Source: Anianabacter salinae (GTDB lineage: Bacteria; Pseudomonadota; Alphaproteobacteria; Rhodobacterales; Rhodobacteraceae). From it: DNA of 64,000 nucleotides. Below, in pieces: positions 9,118 through 17,572 of this stretch. Where the stretch lies: positions 62,001 to 126,000 of the forward strand of contig NZ_JAHQZS010000003.1 in the NCBI RefSeq assembly GCF_019061145.1, read 5' to 3'. The notes beneath the pieces are model-generated. The model was not told where the DNA came from. It was given only the letters and a program-made list of their open reading frames with translations, and did no database searches. The translations under genes were made by a program, and so were the position numbers. The stretch's first letter is position 1; each line of letters opens with the position of its first letter.

Positions 9118-10138
9118 AGCAAAGCCCACTCATATCAACAAATGTAGTCGGTATCCCGCGACCAGATACCTTCATGCGGCCCTGGCCTAGTCTGTAGTCA
9201 ATTCTGAATGGTGTTGCGCGATTTTCGTGCTGGCTCCATTCGTTCAGTTTTCTCAGATTTTCGGGTTCGAAGAACGAAATAAAGTCTTTATTTAGGTCTG
9301 AGATTTTGGATATTTCTTGCCTTGCCTTCTTTATGAGGCGTTCAGTCATTTGCTTTTCTTTGTACGTCATTTCGCAAATTTTCAGAAAGCATTCTTGCTG
9401 GTTGGATCCAAATTTGATTGCCTCTAGCTGATTTTCTAGAGCAAAATTTTCCTTGTGGTGTTCAAACCTAGATTTGACAACGGCCTGACCGGTAACAGAA
9501 CCAATTTGTCTGTTTATCATTTTGGGTTGCTTCAGCCCTAGAGACCTCAATGCTTCTTGATTGGATGATATGCGCTCTGTGACAAAAATCGGCCCGCGCT
9601 TCATCGCCTCTCTCAGCTCATATGTAATCATTGGGCATTCCTTTCGGAAAGACGACCAGCAAGACCTGTGATCTTTAGCTATTCTTCGAGCGTATCTTAG
9701 ATTTTTTTGAATTTCCTCAATTCTATGGAGGTTTTCTTCAAGAAAAGACTCTATTATTTCTCCCTTCTTCTCTTGAGCGCGGCGCTTCTTTTCCGCATTC
9801 CAATCTTCGTGTATTTTGGCTCCACATTCGCAGCCAATAGCACAAACTTTTCCAATCGAAGGAACCCAAATCAGAACGCCCTTCAAGAACTTTGGTGCTG
9901 CCGGGGAGCAAATTGGACAAGGTGCCATGTCAAGGTTGGGCCGTTTTGCTCTTACTATCTCAAATTCAGTAAGTATTTGGGCCCCATAAATTTCTTCCAA
10001 TGGCTCCCAGCTGATTCCTGGAAAGGCCTCGGGAAGACCTGTTCTCCTTACATGCTCCTTGAAGCCTTCGACCCATCGGGGAGAAGGCCTATTTTTGAAC
10101 GGCTTAGGCGAATTTGGTAGGTGCTTGGGGAGCGCCAT
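9095..10138 (-). CDS. Orphan AT-rich gene with an N-terminal zinc-finger-like Cys cluster
   Basis: I do not recognise this 347-residue protein. Its base composition and codon use (many AAA, ATT, TTT codons) differ sharply from all neighbours. Cysteines at 74, 77, 99, 103 and 105 (PCPIC ... CAIGCECG) look like a zinc-binding site. The rest is charged and helical with likely coiled-coil stretches (about 115-150 and 240-300). There is no signal peptide or membrane segment. GGAAG lies just before the ATG at 10138, and the intact frame over 1 kb at low GC argues for a real gene. The foreign composition points to horizontal transfer; a phage or defence role is only a guess. Confidence 0.65.
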   Translation of the reverse strand: MALPKHLPNSPKPFKNRPSPRWVEGFKEHVRRTGLPEAFPGISWEPLEEIYGAQILTEFEIVRAKRPNLDMAPCPICSPAAPKFLKGVLIWVPSIGKVCAIGCECGAKIHEDWNAEKKRRAQEKKGEIIESFLEENLHRIEEIQKNLRYARRIAKDHRSCWSSFRKECPMITYELREAMKRGPIFVTERISSNQEALRSLGLKQPKMINRQIGSVTGQAVVKSRFEHHKENFALENQLEAIKFGSNQQECFLKICEMTYKEKQMTERLIKKARQEISKISDLNKDFISFFEPENLRKLNEWSQHENRATPFRIDYRLGQGRMKVSGRGIPTTFVDMSGLCSTHQSPP

Positions 10139-10424
10139 ATGAACTTCCTATGAACTAAAATAGAACATTGCAGATCTTCATGCTTTGTTCTCAGTTGCAT
10201 TTTTGTTCTCCCTCGCACGCGACGGTAGCATCTTGGGTGATCTCCGTCAAATCGGATGTCCGTATATAGCTGTGGATAAGTTTCAGACCGCAACATGAGG
10301 TGTCGGTGCGGGCTTTGCGGGCATGATTTGATGCATGGCACAGCCCTAGGCGGAGTGTCTTCCTTTGCTGCGCCGCACAGAAAAAGTGCATACAATCCGT
10401 CATAAAACCGTTACATTCAGGCGC
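10139..10424. other. Intergenic remainder of the AT-rich islet
   Basis: AT-rich sequence lies between the orphan gene and the next secreted protein. It holds a single perfect DnaA-box 9-mer (TGTGGATAA, 10271-10279) and a -10-like TACAAT (10391-10396) ahead of the plus-strand gene. Neither repeats nor an integrase remnant were found. Confidence 0.35.
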
Positions 10425-10709
10425 ATGATCCGCCTCGCAGCCCTGTCCCTCGTCCTCGCCGCCCCCGCCGCCGCGGTCAGTCCGATCGCCGAGATTGTCT
10501 GTGCCCCGCGCGCCGACATGGTGGACCGGCTGACGCGCAGCTACGGGGCGACCAAGAACGGGGTCGGTCTCGACGGGCCCGAGCGGATCGTCGAGATGTG
10601 GACCGACCGGCGCGGCGACTGGACTCTGGTGATGACCTACCCCGACGGGCGCGCCTGCATCGTCGCCATGGGCGAGGGCTGGGAGACGCTGGCCGACAGC
10701 CCGGCCTGA
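10425..10709 (+). CDS. Small exported protein of unknown function
   Basis: The 94-residue product has a signal peptide (MIRLAALSLVLAAPAAAV) and a mature part with two cysteines (IVCAPR and GRACIVAM) that could form a disulfide, plus the block GDWTLVMTYPDGRAC. Proteins of this shape are common hypothetical periplasmic proteins in Rhodobacterales. An in-frame ATG at 10365 would hide the signal peptide, so 10425 is preferred although its ribosome-binding site is weak. Confidence 0.68.
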   Translation: MIRLAALSLVLAAPAAAVSPIAEIVCAPRADMVDRLTRSYGATKNGVGLDGPERIVEMWTDRRGDWTLVMTYPDGRACIVAMGEGWETLADSPA

Positions 10710-10749
10710 TGCCCCATTTGCGCGAAACGGACTGTTTCCAGACAACCTT

Positions 10750-10778
10750 TTGACACAATTGGCCATCCCGGCGATAAG
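10750..10778 (+). promoter_or_regulatory. Sigma-70-type promoter for the small secreted protein at 10822
   Basis: A perfect -35 TTGACA (10750-10755) is followed after 17 bases by GATAAG (10773-10778). This would give a leader of roughly 35 bases ending in a strong GGAGG site before the ATG at 10822. Confidence 0.55.
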
Positions 10779-10821
10779 CCGTCCCATGCGTGGGGGCGAC
10801 GCGCTATCATGGAGGTCATCC

Positions 10822-11157
10822 ATGCGTATTCTGACCGTCGCCGCTGGCGCATTCGTCCTGTCCGCATCCACCGCATTCGCCTGGCAATCGAACCACGGTG
10901 TCGTGACCGGGTTCCAGCCGAACAACCCCAACTCCTCGACGCTGGTCTACGCCTACCCGACCGCGAACTACTGCCCCGCCGGCCTTGCCCCGGTGCAGAT
11001 CGGCGGCGTGGTGTGCTGCGGCGTGCCCACCGCCTACCCCGAGCCTGTCCACCGCCCCCACAAGCCGCAGGCAACCTACGTGTCCTACGGCAAGGGCCTG
11101 GACGAGGGCGCCTATGTCGCCACCGGCAAGGGCTATGGCGACGGCTACAAGAACTGA
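10822..11157 (+). CDS. Small secreted protein with a Cys-Cys motif
   Basis: The 111-residue product has a signal peptide ending near TAFA-W (residue 20). The mature part contains NYCPAGL and a vicinal pair VVCCGVP, and ends in a Gly/Tyr-rich tail (GKGYGDGYKN). GGAGG lies 7-8 bases before the ATG. No enzymatic motif is seen. The neighbour at 11285 is also a small secreted, Gly/Tyr-rich, CC-containing protein, so the two may be distant relatives or share an envelope role. Confidence 0.7.
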   Translation: MRILTVAAGAFVLSASTAFAWQSNHGVVTGFQPNNPNSSTLVYAYPTANYCPAGLAPVQIGGVVCCGVPTAYPEPVHRPHKPQATYVSYGKGLDEGAYVATGKGYGDGYKN

Positions 11158-11175
11158 GGCTTGTCAGAAGGGCCG

Positions 11176-11200
11176 GGCGCGAAACGCAGCGTTTCGCGCC
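11176..11200 (+). terminator. Strong GC hairpin after the secreted protein gene
   Basis: A perfect 11-bp stem, GGCGCGAAACG (11176-11186) with CGTTTCGCGCC (11190-11200), has a 3-base loop. There is no T-run, so it may act as a 3'-end stabiliser or a Rho-assisted end rather than a classical terminator. Confidence 0.5.
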
Positions 11201-11206
11201 GCCCCA

Positions 11207-11234
11207 TTGAAGTCATCCCCGGCCCTGCTACGCT
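11207..11234 (+). promoter_or_regulatory. Possible promoter of the secreted protein gene at 11285
   Basis: TTGAAG (11207-11212) and TACGCT (11229-11234) are spaced by 16 bases, giving a leader of about 45 bases. Confidence 0.4.
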
Positions 11235-11284
11235 CCTGAAAAATCAGAGGTTTCGGGCAGCGCAACATCTGGTTGGGGGTGACC

Positions 11285-11587
11285 ATGAAGACCACTAAAT
11301 ACACTGCCGCGGCTCTTGTCGCGGCTGCGCTTGCGATGCCTGCCCATGCGAACGGATACGGATATGGCCACGGATACGGTGGCTATATGGCGCCGCCGCA
11401 GGCTTATGCCGTTCGGGGACATGCGCAGACGGGGCGCTTTGCCCAGGTTCCCGGCTGCTGCGCCAACGCGCCGCGTCCGACCGAACAGCTGAACACCCGC
11501 CGCTACATCTACCGGGACGGCACGCAAGTCATCGTCTATCCCGGCGGGAACGGGACGGGCTACCAGCCGTTCTGGTGGCAGAACTGA
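11285..11587 (+). CDS. Small secreted Gly/Tyr-rich protein with a Cys-Cys motif
   Basis: The 100-residue product has a signal peptide (cleavage near AHA-N, residue 22), then a Gly/Tyr-rich stretch (GYGYGHGYGGY) and a vicinal cysteine pair (PGCCANAP). The C-terminal half (RRYIYRDGTQVIVYPGG) looks beta-stranded. A GGGGGTG element precedes the ATG at 11285; an in-frame ATG at 11273 is also possible. Function unknown. Confidence 0.68.
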   Translation: MKTTKYTAAALVAAALAMPAHANGYGYGHGYGGYMAPPQAYAVRGHAQTGRFAQVPGCCANAPRPTEQLNTRRYIYRDGTQVIVYPGGNGTGYQPFWWQN

Positions 11588-11593
11588 AGATCG

Positions 11594-11612
11594 CGGCCCC
11601 GCTTCGGGGCCG
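11594..11612. terminator. Hairpin between convergent genes
   Basis: A 7-bp perfect stem, CGGCCCC (11594-11600) and GGGGCCG (11606-11612), has a GCTTC loop. It lies between the secreted protein gene and the convergent cold-shock gene. No T-run on the plus strand. Confidence 0.4.
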
Positions 11613-11639
11613 CCCCATCGCCTGCTGCGGAAAGGTGGT

Positions 11640-11846
11640 TCAGACCGCCCGCAGGTCCGTGGCGGATTCGCGTCCGTCGCGGCCTTCGCGCAGCTCGTAG
11701 GCGATCTTCATGTTGTCCTGCAGGCCGGTCATTCCGGCCCGCTCGACCGCCGAGATATGGACGAAGATGTCCTTGCCGCCGTCATCGGGCGCGATAAAGC
11801 CGTAGCCTTTGGTTGTGTTGAACCATTTCACGGTGCCAGTGGCCAT
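11640..11846 (-). CDS. Cold-shock domain protein (CspA family)
   Basis: The 68-residue single cold-shock domain binds single-stranded nucleic acid and acts as an RNA chaperone. RNP1 (KGYGFIAP) and RNP2 (DIFVHIS) are both present, and the N-terminus TGTVKWFN is diagnostic. AAAGGAG precedes the ATG at 11846. The upstream region is divergent from the ArsC-like gene and could hold a regulatory leader, as in other csp genes, but no structure was worked out. Confidence 0.93.
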   Translation of the reverse strand: MATGTVKWFNTTKGYGFIAPDDGGKDIFVHISAVERAGMTGLQDNMKIAYELREGRDGRESATDLRAV

Positions 11847-12057
11847 CCGCTTGCTCCTTTGCATGGTCCGCCCGCGGAAGTGCGGCGGGGTGGTGCAGCC
11901 AGTGTCTTCCAAGTCTTCCAGCTGCTCCTGCAAGAGAGCGGTCGTCGTAGAAAGTCTGTTGTCACGGCTTTCAGGATGCGCGATCGGCTGTATTTTTCAA
12001 GAGGGGCGCGTGGGAGCGTCATCGAAATTTCACGAAACCGCCGAAGGAGTGCGCAGG

Positions 12058-12387
12058 ATGATGACGGTCTACGGCTTGAAGACATGCGACACCTGCCGCA
12101 AGGCGCTGGCCGAACTGCGCGCTAGCGGTGCGGAGCCCGGTTTCGTCGACGTGCGCGCGGATGGGCTGGATGCGGCGACACTGGCACGGTTCCTCGACGC
12201 CTTCGGCGAGGCGCTGGTGAACCGCCGCTCGACCACCTGGCGCGGGCTGTCCGAGGCCGAGCGCGCGGGTGATCCGGCCACCTTGCTCGGTGCGCATCCG
12301 GCGCTTATGAAGCGTCCGGTGATCGACGCAGGCGGGCGGCTGTTCCTGGGGTGGAGTGCGGAAACCCGGGCGGCGGTGCTTGGGTAG
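12058..12387 (+). CDS. ArsC/Spx-type thioredoxin-fold protein
   Basis: The 109-residue product has the CxxC motif near the N-terminus (KTCDTCRKAL, Cys10 and Cys13) and the RSTTWRGLSE and MKRPVID segments typical of the ArsC-related YffB/Spx branch. Members are glutathione-linked reductases or regulators; true arsenate reductase activity is unproven for this branch. AAGGAG (12044-12049) lies 8 bases before the ATG at 12058; the next ATG, at 12061, is an alternative. It is divergent from the cold-shock gene. Confidence 0.82.
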   Translation: MMTVYGLKTCDTCRKALAELRASGAEPGFVDVRADGLDAATLARFLDAFGEALVNRRSTTWRGLSEAERAGDPATLLGAHPALMKRPVIDAGGRLFLGWSAETRAAVLG

Positions 12388-12408
12388 CGCGCGCGCCGTG
12401 CCTATCTT
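12380..12408 (+). promoter_or_regulatory. Possible promoter of the small membrane protein gene
   Basis: TTGGGT (12380-12385) and TATCTT (12403-12408) are spaced by 17 bases and begin at the end of the ArsC-like gene. Confidence 0.35.
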
Positions 12409-12435
12409 TCCCGTCAGGCATGAGGGAGGCCGACC

Positions 12436-12792
12436 ATGCGGAACGCGGCACTGACACTTGGCGTGATCGGCGGCATCATCGGGATGATCGTCGGCTTCTT
12501 CGGCTACGGCTACACCGAGTTTGTCGCCTGGCTGGGCGAGACGCCGGAATTCGCCCCGGTGGTCGAGAACGTGGACCGCATCCGCTGGATCAGCCTTCTG
12601 TCGCCGCTGCTGGCGATTGCAGGCGGCGCAATGGCGCGGTCCCAGGCGCCGATTGGCGGCGCGCTGATGATCGCGTCGGCGGCTGGCATGTGGTGGGCCT
12701 TCGGGTTCGGTGTCTTCACCATGTTCCCGATTGCGTTCTGCGGGCTGGGTGGCGTGTTGGCGCTGGCTGCGACCAAGCCGGATACCGCCTGA
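12436..12792 (+). CDS. Small integral membrane protein
   Basis: The 118-residue protein has an N-terminal hydrophobic helix (TLGVIGGIIGMIVGFFGYGY), then a polar loop containing a likely second-helix boundary, and further hydrophobic segments covering about 55-112, giving three to four membrane passes. GGGAGG precedes the ATG. No family with a known function was recognised. Confidence 0.7.
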   Translation: MRNAALTLGVIGGIIGMIVGFFGYGYTEFVAWLGETPEFAPVVENVDRIRWISLLSPLLAIAGGAMARSQAPIGGALMIASAAGMWWAFGFGVFTMFPIAFCGLGGVLALAATKPDTA

Positions 12793-12797
12793 CGAAG

Positions 12798-12822
12798 AAG
12801 GGCCCCGCAGCGGGGACCCTTC
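12798..12822. terminator. Hairpin between the membrane protein gene and thrS
   Basis: An imperfect stem is formed by AAGGGCCCCGC and CGGGGACCCTT between two convergent genes. Symmetry and position suggest a shared transcription end. Confidence 0.5.
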
Positions 12823-12832
12823 ATCCGGGGTG

Positions 12833-14785
12833 TCAGGCGCGTGCCAGATCCGGCGCCAACGCGGCCTGGGTCAGCTCTGCCGCCACCTCGTCGATGGGGC
12901 GAACCTCGGTCGATTTCTCGCCAAGCCGCCGCACCGTCACCGTCCGCTCTTCGACCTCTCGTGCGCCGATGGCCAGGATCACCGGCACCTTGCCCAGCGA
13001 ATGTTCGCGGACCTTGTAGTTGATCTTTTCGTTCCGCACGTCCGCCTCGGCCCGCACACCCTGCGCTTGCAGCGATGCGACGACCTCGTGCACGAAATCG
13101 TCGGCATCCGACACGATGGAGGCGACGACCACCTGTCGCGGCGCCAGCCAGAACGGCAGCTTGCCCGCGTGTTCCTCGATCAGGATGCCGATGAACCGCT
13201 CGAACGAGCCAAGAACCGCGCGGTGCAGCATCACGGGGCGATGCTTGGCGCCGTCCTTGCCGACGTAATTGGCATCCAGCCGCTCGGGCAGGTTGGGGTC
13301 CACCTGCAGGGTGCCGCACTGCCATTGCCTGCCAATGGCGTCGGTCAGGGTGAACTCGAGCTTGGGGCCATAGAAGGCGCCTTCGCCGGGCAGCAGGTCG
13401 AAAGCATAGCCCGCCGCCTTGCAGGCGTCGCCAAGCGCGGCCTCGACTTGGTCCCAGCTTTCGTCGGACCCGATCCGTTTTTCGGGGCGGGTCGACAGCT
13501 TGATGCTCCAATTGTGAAAGCCGAGATCGGCATAGACCGAGGCCAGCAACTTGATGAACTTTTCCGTCTCGGCGACGATCTGGTCTTCGGTGCAGAAGAT
13601 ATGCCCGTCATCCTGCGTGAAGCCGCGCACGCGCATGATGCCGTGCAGCGCGCCCGAGGGTTCATAGCGGTTGCACGATCCGAACTCCGCCATGCGCAAC
13701 GGCAGCTCGCGATAGGATTTCAGGCCGTGGTTGAAGATCTGCACATGGCAGGGACAGTTCATCGGCTTGAGCGCATTGACCGACTTCTCGCGCGCGTGCT
13801 CCTCGTCGACTTCGACGATGAACATGTTGTCCTGATAGTTGTCCCAGTGGCCGGATTTCTCCCACAGCACGCGGTTGACGACCTGCGGCGTGTTCACCTC
13901 GACATAATCATCGGCGCGCTGCTTGCGGCGCATGTAGTCCTGAAGCTGCGTGTAGACCATCCATCCGTTCGGGTGCCAGAACACCTGTCCGGGCGCTTCC
14001 TCTTGCATATGGAACAGGTCCATCTCGCGGCCAAGCTTGCGGTGATCGCGTTTGGCGGCCTCTTCCAGCATGGTCAGATGCGCCTTGAGATCCTCGCGGT
14101 TCTTGAACGCCACGCCGTAAATGCGCTGAAGCATCGGGCGCGTGCTGTCGCCCAGCCAGTAGGCCCCCGCGACGTTCATCAGCTTGAAGGCGTCGGCGGG
14201 CACCTGTCCGGTGTTCTGCAGGTGCGGGCCACGGCAAAGGTCCTGCCAATGCCCGTGCCAGTACATCCGCAGCGGCTCGCCCTCGGGGATGCGGTCGATC
14301 AGCTCGATCTTGAACGGCTCGCCCGCGTCCTTGTAGTGCTGGATCGCGCGGTCGCGGTCCCAGACTTCGGTCTTCACAGGATCGCGGGCGTTGATGATGT
14401 CGCGCATCTTCTTCTCGATCGCGCCAAGGTCTTCAGGCGTGAACGGTTCCGCCCGGTCGAAATCGTAGAACCAGCCCTGATCGCGCACCGGGCCGATGGT
14501 GACCTTCACGTCCGGCCAGATCTCCTGCACGGCGCGGGCCATGATGTGCGCGCAGTCGTGGCGGATCAGTTCCAGCGCTTGCGCATCGTCCTGAAGGGTG
14601 TGGATGGCGATGGCCGCGTCGCGGTCGATGGGCCACTGAAGGTCCCAGTGCATCCCGTCGAGGCTGGCCGAGATGGCCTTCTTCGACAGGGATTTGGAAA
14701 TGCTCTCGGCGACCTCGGCGGCGGTGATGCCTGCCTCGTAGTCACGCGCATTGCCATCGGGGAAGGTCAAGGAAAGCTGGGCCAT
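12833..14785 (-). CDS. thrS: Threonyl-tRNA synthetase
   Basis: The 650-residue class II aminoacyl-tRNA synthetase charges tRNA-Thr. The domains are in the expected order: TGS (about 1-60), editing domain with [12 protein letters not shown] (around 80), the catalytic core with the zinc-site segment [13 protein letters not shown] and motif 2 ([20 protein letters not shown]), and a C-terminal anticodon-binding domain. The start at 14785 has GAGGAGG upstream and matches the usual N-terminus of the TGS domain. A longer in-frame reading to 15199 exists but covers non-homologous sequence. Confidence 0.96.
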   Translation of the reverse strand: MAQLSLTFPDGNARDYEAGITAAEVAESISKSLSKKAISASLDGMHWDLQWPIDRDAAIAIHTLQDDAQALELIRHDCAHIMARAVQEIWPDVKVTIGPVRDQGWFYDFDRAEPFTPEDLGAIEKKMRDIINARDPVKTEVWDRDRAIQHYKDAGEPFKIELIDRIPEGEPLRMYWHGHWQDLCRGPHLQNTGQVPADAFKLMNVAGAYWLGDSTRPMLQRIYGVAFKNREDLKAHLTMLEEAAKRDHRKLGREMDLFHMQEEAPGQVFWHPNGWMVYTQLQDYMRRKQRADDYVEVNTPQVVNRVLWEKSGHWDNYQDNMFIVEVDEEHAREKSVNALKPMNCPCHVQIFNHGLKSYRELPLRMAEFGSCNRYEPSGALHGIMRVRGFTQDDGHIFCTEDQIVAETEKFIKLLASVYADLGFHNWSIKLSTRPEKRIGSDESWDQVEAALGDACKAAGYAFDLLPGEGAFYGPKLEFTLTDAIGRQWQCGTLQVDPNLPERLDANYVGKDGAKHRPVMLHRAVLGSFERFIGILIEEHAGKLPFWLAPRQVVVASIVSDADDFVHEVVASLQAQGVRAEADVRNEKINYKVREHSLGKVPVILAIGAREVEERTVTVRRLGEKSTEVRPIDEVAAELTQAALAPDLARA

Positions 14786-14955
14786 GTCGGCCTCCTCGTC
14801 GGTTTGGCGCCCACGGAACGCCCGGTTGCGGGTATGTCGTGCGGGGGATGTGACCGCTTGGGGCCGCGCCGTCAAGCTCCGGGTGGCCGTGCCGTGCAGG
14901 AATGCCCCCCGTTGGGCGGCCCCGGTCCTTGCAGGATCGAGACCGCCGAGAGCCG

Positions 14956-15354
14956 TCACGCGGTCAGTACCGCGCCGCCGATCACCAGGATGCAGATCCA
15001 CCCGGCGGTGAAGATCAGCGGACGCAAGGGCAGGGTGGGAAACCCCGCGATCATCCAGACGGCGTGCGCCACGCGCAGGCCGAAGAATGCCGCCGACGCC
15101 CAGACCGTCGCCGCGTTCGACACCCCCGCCAGATGCGCGATCAGAACGATCACGGCAAAGGGCAGGAACTGCTCCAACAGGTTCAGATGCGCGCGCCACG
15201 CCCGGTGGACCCAGGGCACCGTGCCCGACACATCATGCGGCCTGTGGCCTTCGGGCTGCGGCACGGGGGTGGAGTTCACGCCAACGATGTAGGGCACCCA
15301 CAACGACGCCGCGAGAAGCGTGGTCAGCGTCAGCCAGAACAGCTCGGCGGTCAT
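14956..15354 (-). CDS. MAPEG family membrane protein
   Basis: The 132-residue protein has four predicted membrane helices, matching the membrane-associated eicosanoid/glutathione metabolism (MAPEG) fold: an N-terminal helix ([20 protein letters not shown]), a middle region [20 protein letters not shown] and the segment [12 protein letters not shown]. Bacterial members have unknown or glutathione-transferase-like roles. Its ATG overlaps the stop of the upstream regulator gene (ATGA), so the two are co-translated. Confidence 0.82.
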   Translation of the reverse strand: MTAELFWLTLTTLLAASLWVPYIVGVNSTPVPQPEGHRPHDVSGTVPWVHRAWRAHLNLLEQFLPFAVIVLIAHLAGVSNAATVWASAAFFGLRVAHAVWMIAGFPTLPLRPLIFTAGWICILVIGGAVLTA

Positions 15355-16121
15355 GCGCCCGCCCCCCATTGGTTGAAGCGCACCGCTTCGCCGGTTTCGA
15401 GATACGTCTTGAGGCCCGCCGCCCAGCGCTGCCAGCCGTCGTGTACGCCTTCGCCCGGCACCACCGGGAATGTCAGGTCGTAGTGCTCGATGGTCAGACG
15501 GCAGTGCGCGCCTTCCTCGTCGATCAGGAACACCGTGCGCGATGGCGCGCCGCCACCTTCCCATTCCGGCTCGAACGTCGAGACGATCTTCGATTTCGGC
15601 GTCGCTTCGATCGTGCGGCAGCGCATCATCACGCCGCCGTCGGGTGTGTGGTAGGTGTAGGTGTCATCCTCCAGCACCACCTTGGGCGACAGGAAATGCC
15701 AGGCCGACATCTGGCCGGGATCGCTGAGCGCGTCCCACAGGGCATCGCGGGTGCAGCGGATGAAGGTGTGCATCACAAGGTCGGGTTTCTTCGCGTCGTC
15801 CAGCATGAGTTTGGCTCCTTCGAGGCGGGACTTGAGGTCGAGCGTCGCGCGGGCGGCAGGCTTGGCAAGGAGGGGGTCGATCCAGCGGTCGATGACCTCC
15901 TGCAGGGGCAGGGCGTTGAGGTAGTGGTACTTGAAGCGTCCGCGTTTCACGGTGGTAATCAGGGACGCATCTTCGAGCACCTTGAGATGTTTCATGACCC
16001 CGAAGCGGGTCATGTCCAGCCGCGCCTCGAGATCAGAGAGGCTTTGGCCGTCTTCCAGCTTGAGCGCATCGAGAAGCGCGCGGCGGCTGGCATCGTTCAG
16101 GGCTTTGAAGATCGCATCCAT
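15351..16121 (-). CDS. Fusion of an ArsR-type HTH domain with an AHSA1/SRPBCC domain
   Basis: The 256-residue protein has an ArsR-like winged helix at 1-80 (FKALNDASRRALLDAL, then TRFGVMKHLKVLEDASLI) and an activator-of-Hsp90/SRPBCC domain at about 110-250 (RDALWDALSDPGQMSAWHF). The SRPBCC fold binds hydrophobic ligands, so this may be a one-component ligand-sensing regulator; two-gene versions (ArsR then AHSA1) are common. No metal-binding Cys motif of ArsR/SmtB type is seen. It is divergent from an MFS transporter across repeats that could be its operator, and coupled to the MAPEG gene. Confidence 0.82.
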   Translation of the reverse strand: MDAIFKALNDASRRALLDALKLEDGQSLSDLEARLDMTRFGVMKHLKVLEDASLITTVKRGRFKYHYLNALPLQEVIDRWIDPLLAKPAARATLDLKSRLEGAKLMLDDAKKPDLVMHTFIRCTRDALWDALSDPGQMSAWHFLSPKVVLEDDTYTYHTPDGGVMMRCRTIEATPKSKIVSTFEPEWEGGGAPSRTVFLIDEEGAHCRLTIEHYDLTFPVVPGEGVHDGWQRWAAGLKTYLETGEAVRFNQWGAGA

Positions 16122-16139
16122 GGGTGCCAGATTAGGTGA

Positions 16140-16195
16140 CGAAATAGTAACGTGACAAGATGGTAACGTGATTTTCTGGAGGGGTGACTATTTCG
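16140..16195. promoter_or_regulatory. Putative operator region between the ArsR-AHSA1 gene and the MFS gene
   Basis: Two direct copies of GTAACGTGA (16147-16155 and 16163-16171) are spaced 16 bases start to start. They are flanked by a 9-bp inverted repeat, CGAAATAGT (16140-16148) and ACTATTTCG (16187-16195). The block lies exactly between two divergent starts and is unlike the surrounding coding sequence, so binding by the adjacent ArsR-type regulator is a reasonable inference. Confidence 0.5.
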
Positions 16196-16224
16196 GATGA
16201 AGTTGCAAGGACTTGGAGGGCGGG

Positions 16225-17517
16225 GTGCCACAGGATTTTCAGGAAGAAATCTTCGAGCGGCTGACCGGAGCGGAGGATGAGGCCGAAGACCTCGATTCGG
16301 CGGCGCGCGAACACGAAGCTCCGAACGGCCTGCGCCACGCGCTGTCGCTGTCGATGTCCAAGGTCGCGGACGGGCTGATCGACCCCAAGCTGGTGCTGTC
16401 GTGGCTGGCCACCACCCTCGGCGCGCCGCCGGTGATCGTGGGGCTGCTGGTGCCGATCCGCGAGGCCGGGGCGCTGCTGCCGCAGCTGTTCACCGTGAAC
16501 CTGATCCGGGCGATGCCGCGCCGGAAATGGGCTTGGGCTGGGGGCAGCGTAGTGCAGGGGTCGGCCGCGGCGGTGATCGTGCTGGTGGCCGCCGTGTTGG
16601 ACGGCGCGGTTGCGGGCGCGTTGATCGCGGCGGCGCTGGCGGTGCTGGCGCTGGCGCGCAGCGTCTGCTCGGTCAGCTACAAGGACATTCTCGGCAAGAC
16701 GGTGGGCAAGTCGCGGCGGGGGGCGATCACCGGCACGGCAAGCTCGGCTGCATCGCTTGCCGTCGTCGCCTTTGCCCTGCTCTTGATGATGGGTGCGGTG
16801 GACCGGCTGGCGCTGGTCTTGTCGGCCATCGCGCTGGCGGCGGTGTTCTGGGTCGGGGCGGGGCTGATCTTTGGCACGCTGCGGGAAACGGCGCGCCAGG
16901 CGTCCACGGGGCAGGGCGTTCCGTGGGAACACTTCCGCCATCTGCGCGAGGACCCGCAGCTTGTCCACTTTATCGCCGTGCGCGGGATGCTGGTATCAAC
17001 CGCGCTGGCGCCGCCATTCCTCGTGGTCCTCGGCGGTGCGGGCGGCGCCGCGTTCGAGCGCCTCGGCGCGCTGGTGCTGGCCTCGGCGGCGGCGTCCTTC
17101 GTGTCGAGCTATGTCTGGGGGCGGCTGTCCGATCGATCAAGCCGCTGGGTGCTGATCCTGTCGGGGTTGTCCGGCGCGGCGGCGCTGGGGGCGGCGCTGG
17201 CCTTGCAGGCGCTGGGGCTGGTGCAAGCGGTCTGGGCGATCCCGGCGGTTCTGTTCGTGCTGATGATCGCCTACCACGGCGTGCGACAGGGGCGGTCCAC
17301 CTACCTGGTGGACATGGCGCCGCGCGAACACCGCTCGGCCTATACTGCCGTTTCCAATACCGTGATCGGCTTGATCCTGCTGGGCAGCGGCGTGATCGGC
17401 GCGCTGGCCTCGGTCGCGGGCACGGCGGCGGCGGTCGCCCTGTTCGCGGTGATGGCGCTGGTCGGCGGCATCGCGGCCTTCGGATTGAACGAGGTCGAGG
17501 TGCTGGAGAGCAGCTAA
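16225..17517 (+). CDS. MFS transporter
   Basis: The 430-residue inner-membrane protein has an acidic N-terminal tail of about 45 residues, then about eleven to twelve hydrophobic segments. A basic cytoplasmic loop between segments (MPRRKWAW) and the mid-protein loop WEHFRHLREDPQLVHF fit the major facilitator layout. Substrate unknown. GTG at 16225 has GGAGG (16215-16219) at five bases; a TTG at 16213 would include that site and is less likely. Its divergent neighbour is the ArsR-AHSA1 regulator, which may control it. Confidence 0.8.
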   Translation: MPQDFQEEIFERLTGAEDEAEDLDSAAREHEAPNGLRHALSLSMSKVADGLIDPKLVLSWLATTLGAPPVIVGLLVPIREAGALLPQLFTVNLIRAMPRRKWAWAGGSVVQGSAAAVIVLVAAVLDGAVAGALIAAALAVLALARSVCSVSYKDILGKTVGKSRRGAITGTASSAASLAVVAFALLLMMGAVDRLALVLSAIALAAVFWVGAGLIFGTLRETARQASTGQGVPWEHFRHLREDPQLVHFIAVRGMLVSTALAPPFLVVLGGAGGAAFERLGALVLASAAASFVSSYVWGRLSDRSSRWVLILSGLSGAAALGAALALQALGLVQAVWAIPAVLFVLMIAYHGVRQGRSTYLVDMAPREHRSAYTAVSNTVIGLILLGSGVIGALASVAGTAAAVALFAVMALVGGIAAFGLNEVEVLESS

Positions 17518-17572
17518 TCGCTTTGCGGATCGGGGCGCGCGTGGCACTACTCTACCGGCAGAAGGAGGCCGC

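Noticed and set aside
10271-10279. Perfect DnaA box TGTGGATAA as an origin marker
   Set aside because: A single site with no cluster, no AT-rich unwinding element and no origin-linked genes.
12710-15292. 860-residue plus-strand open frame opposite thrS
   Set aside because: It is the antisense shadow of thrS and its neighbours in GC-rich DNA; no start signal, no recognisable domain, Arg/Gly/His-rich composition.
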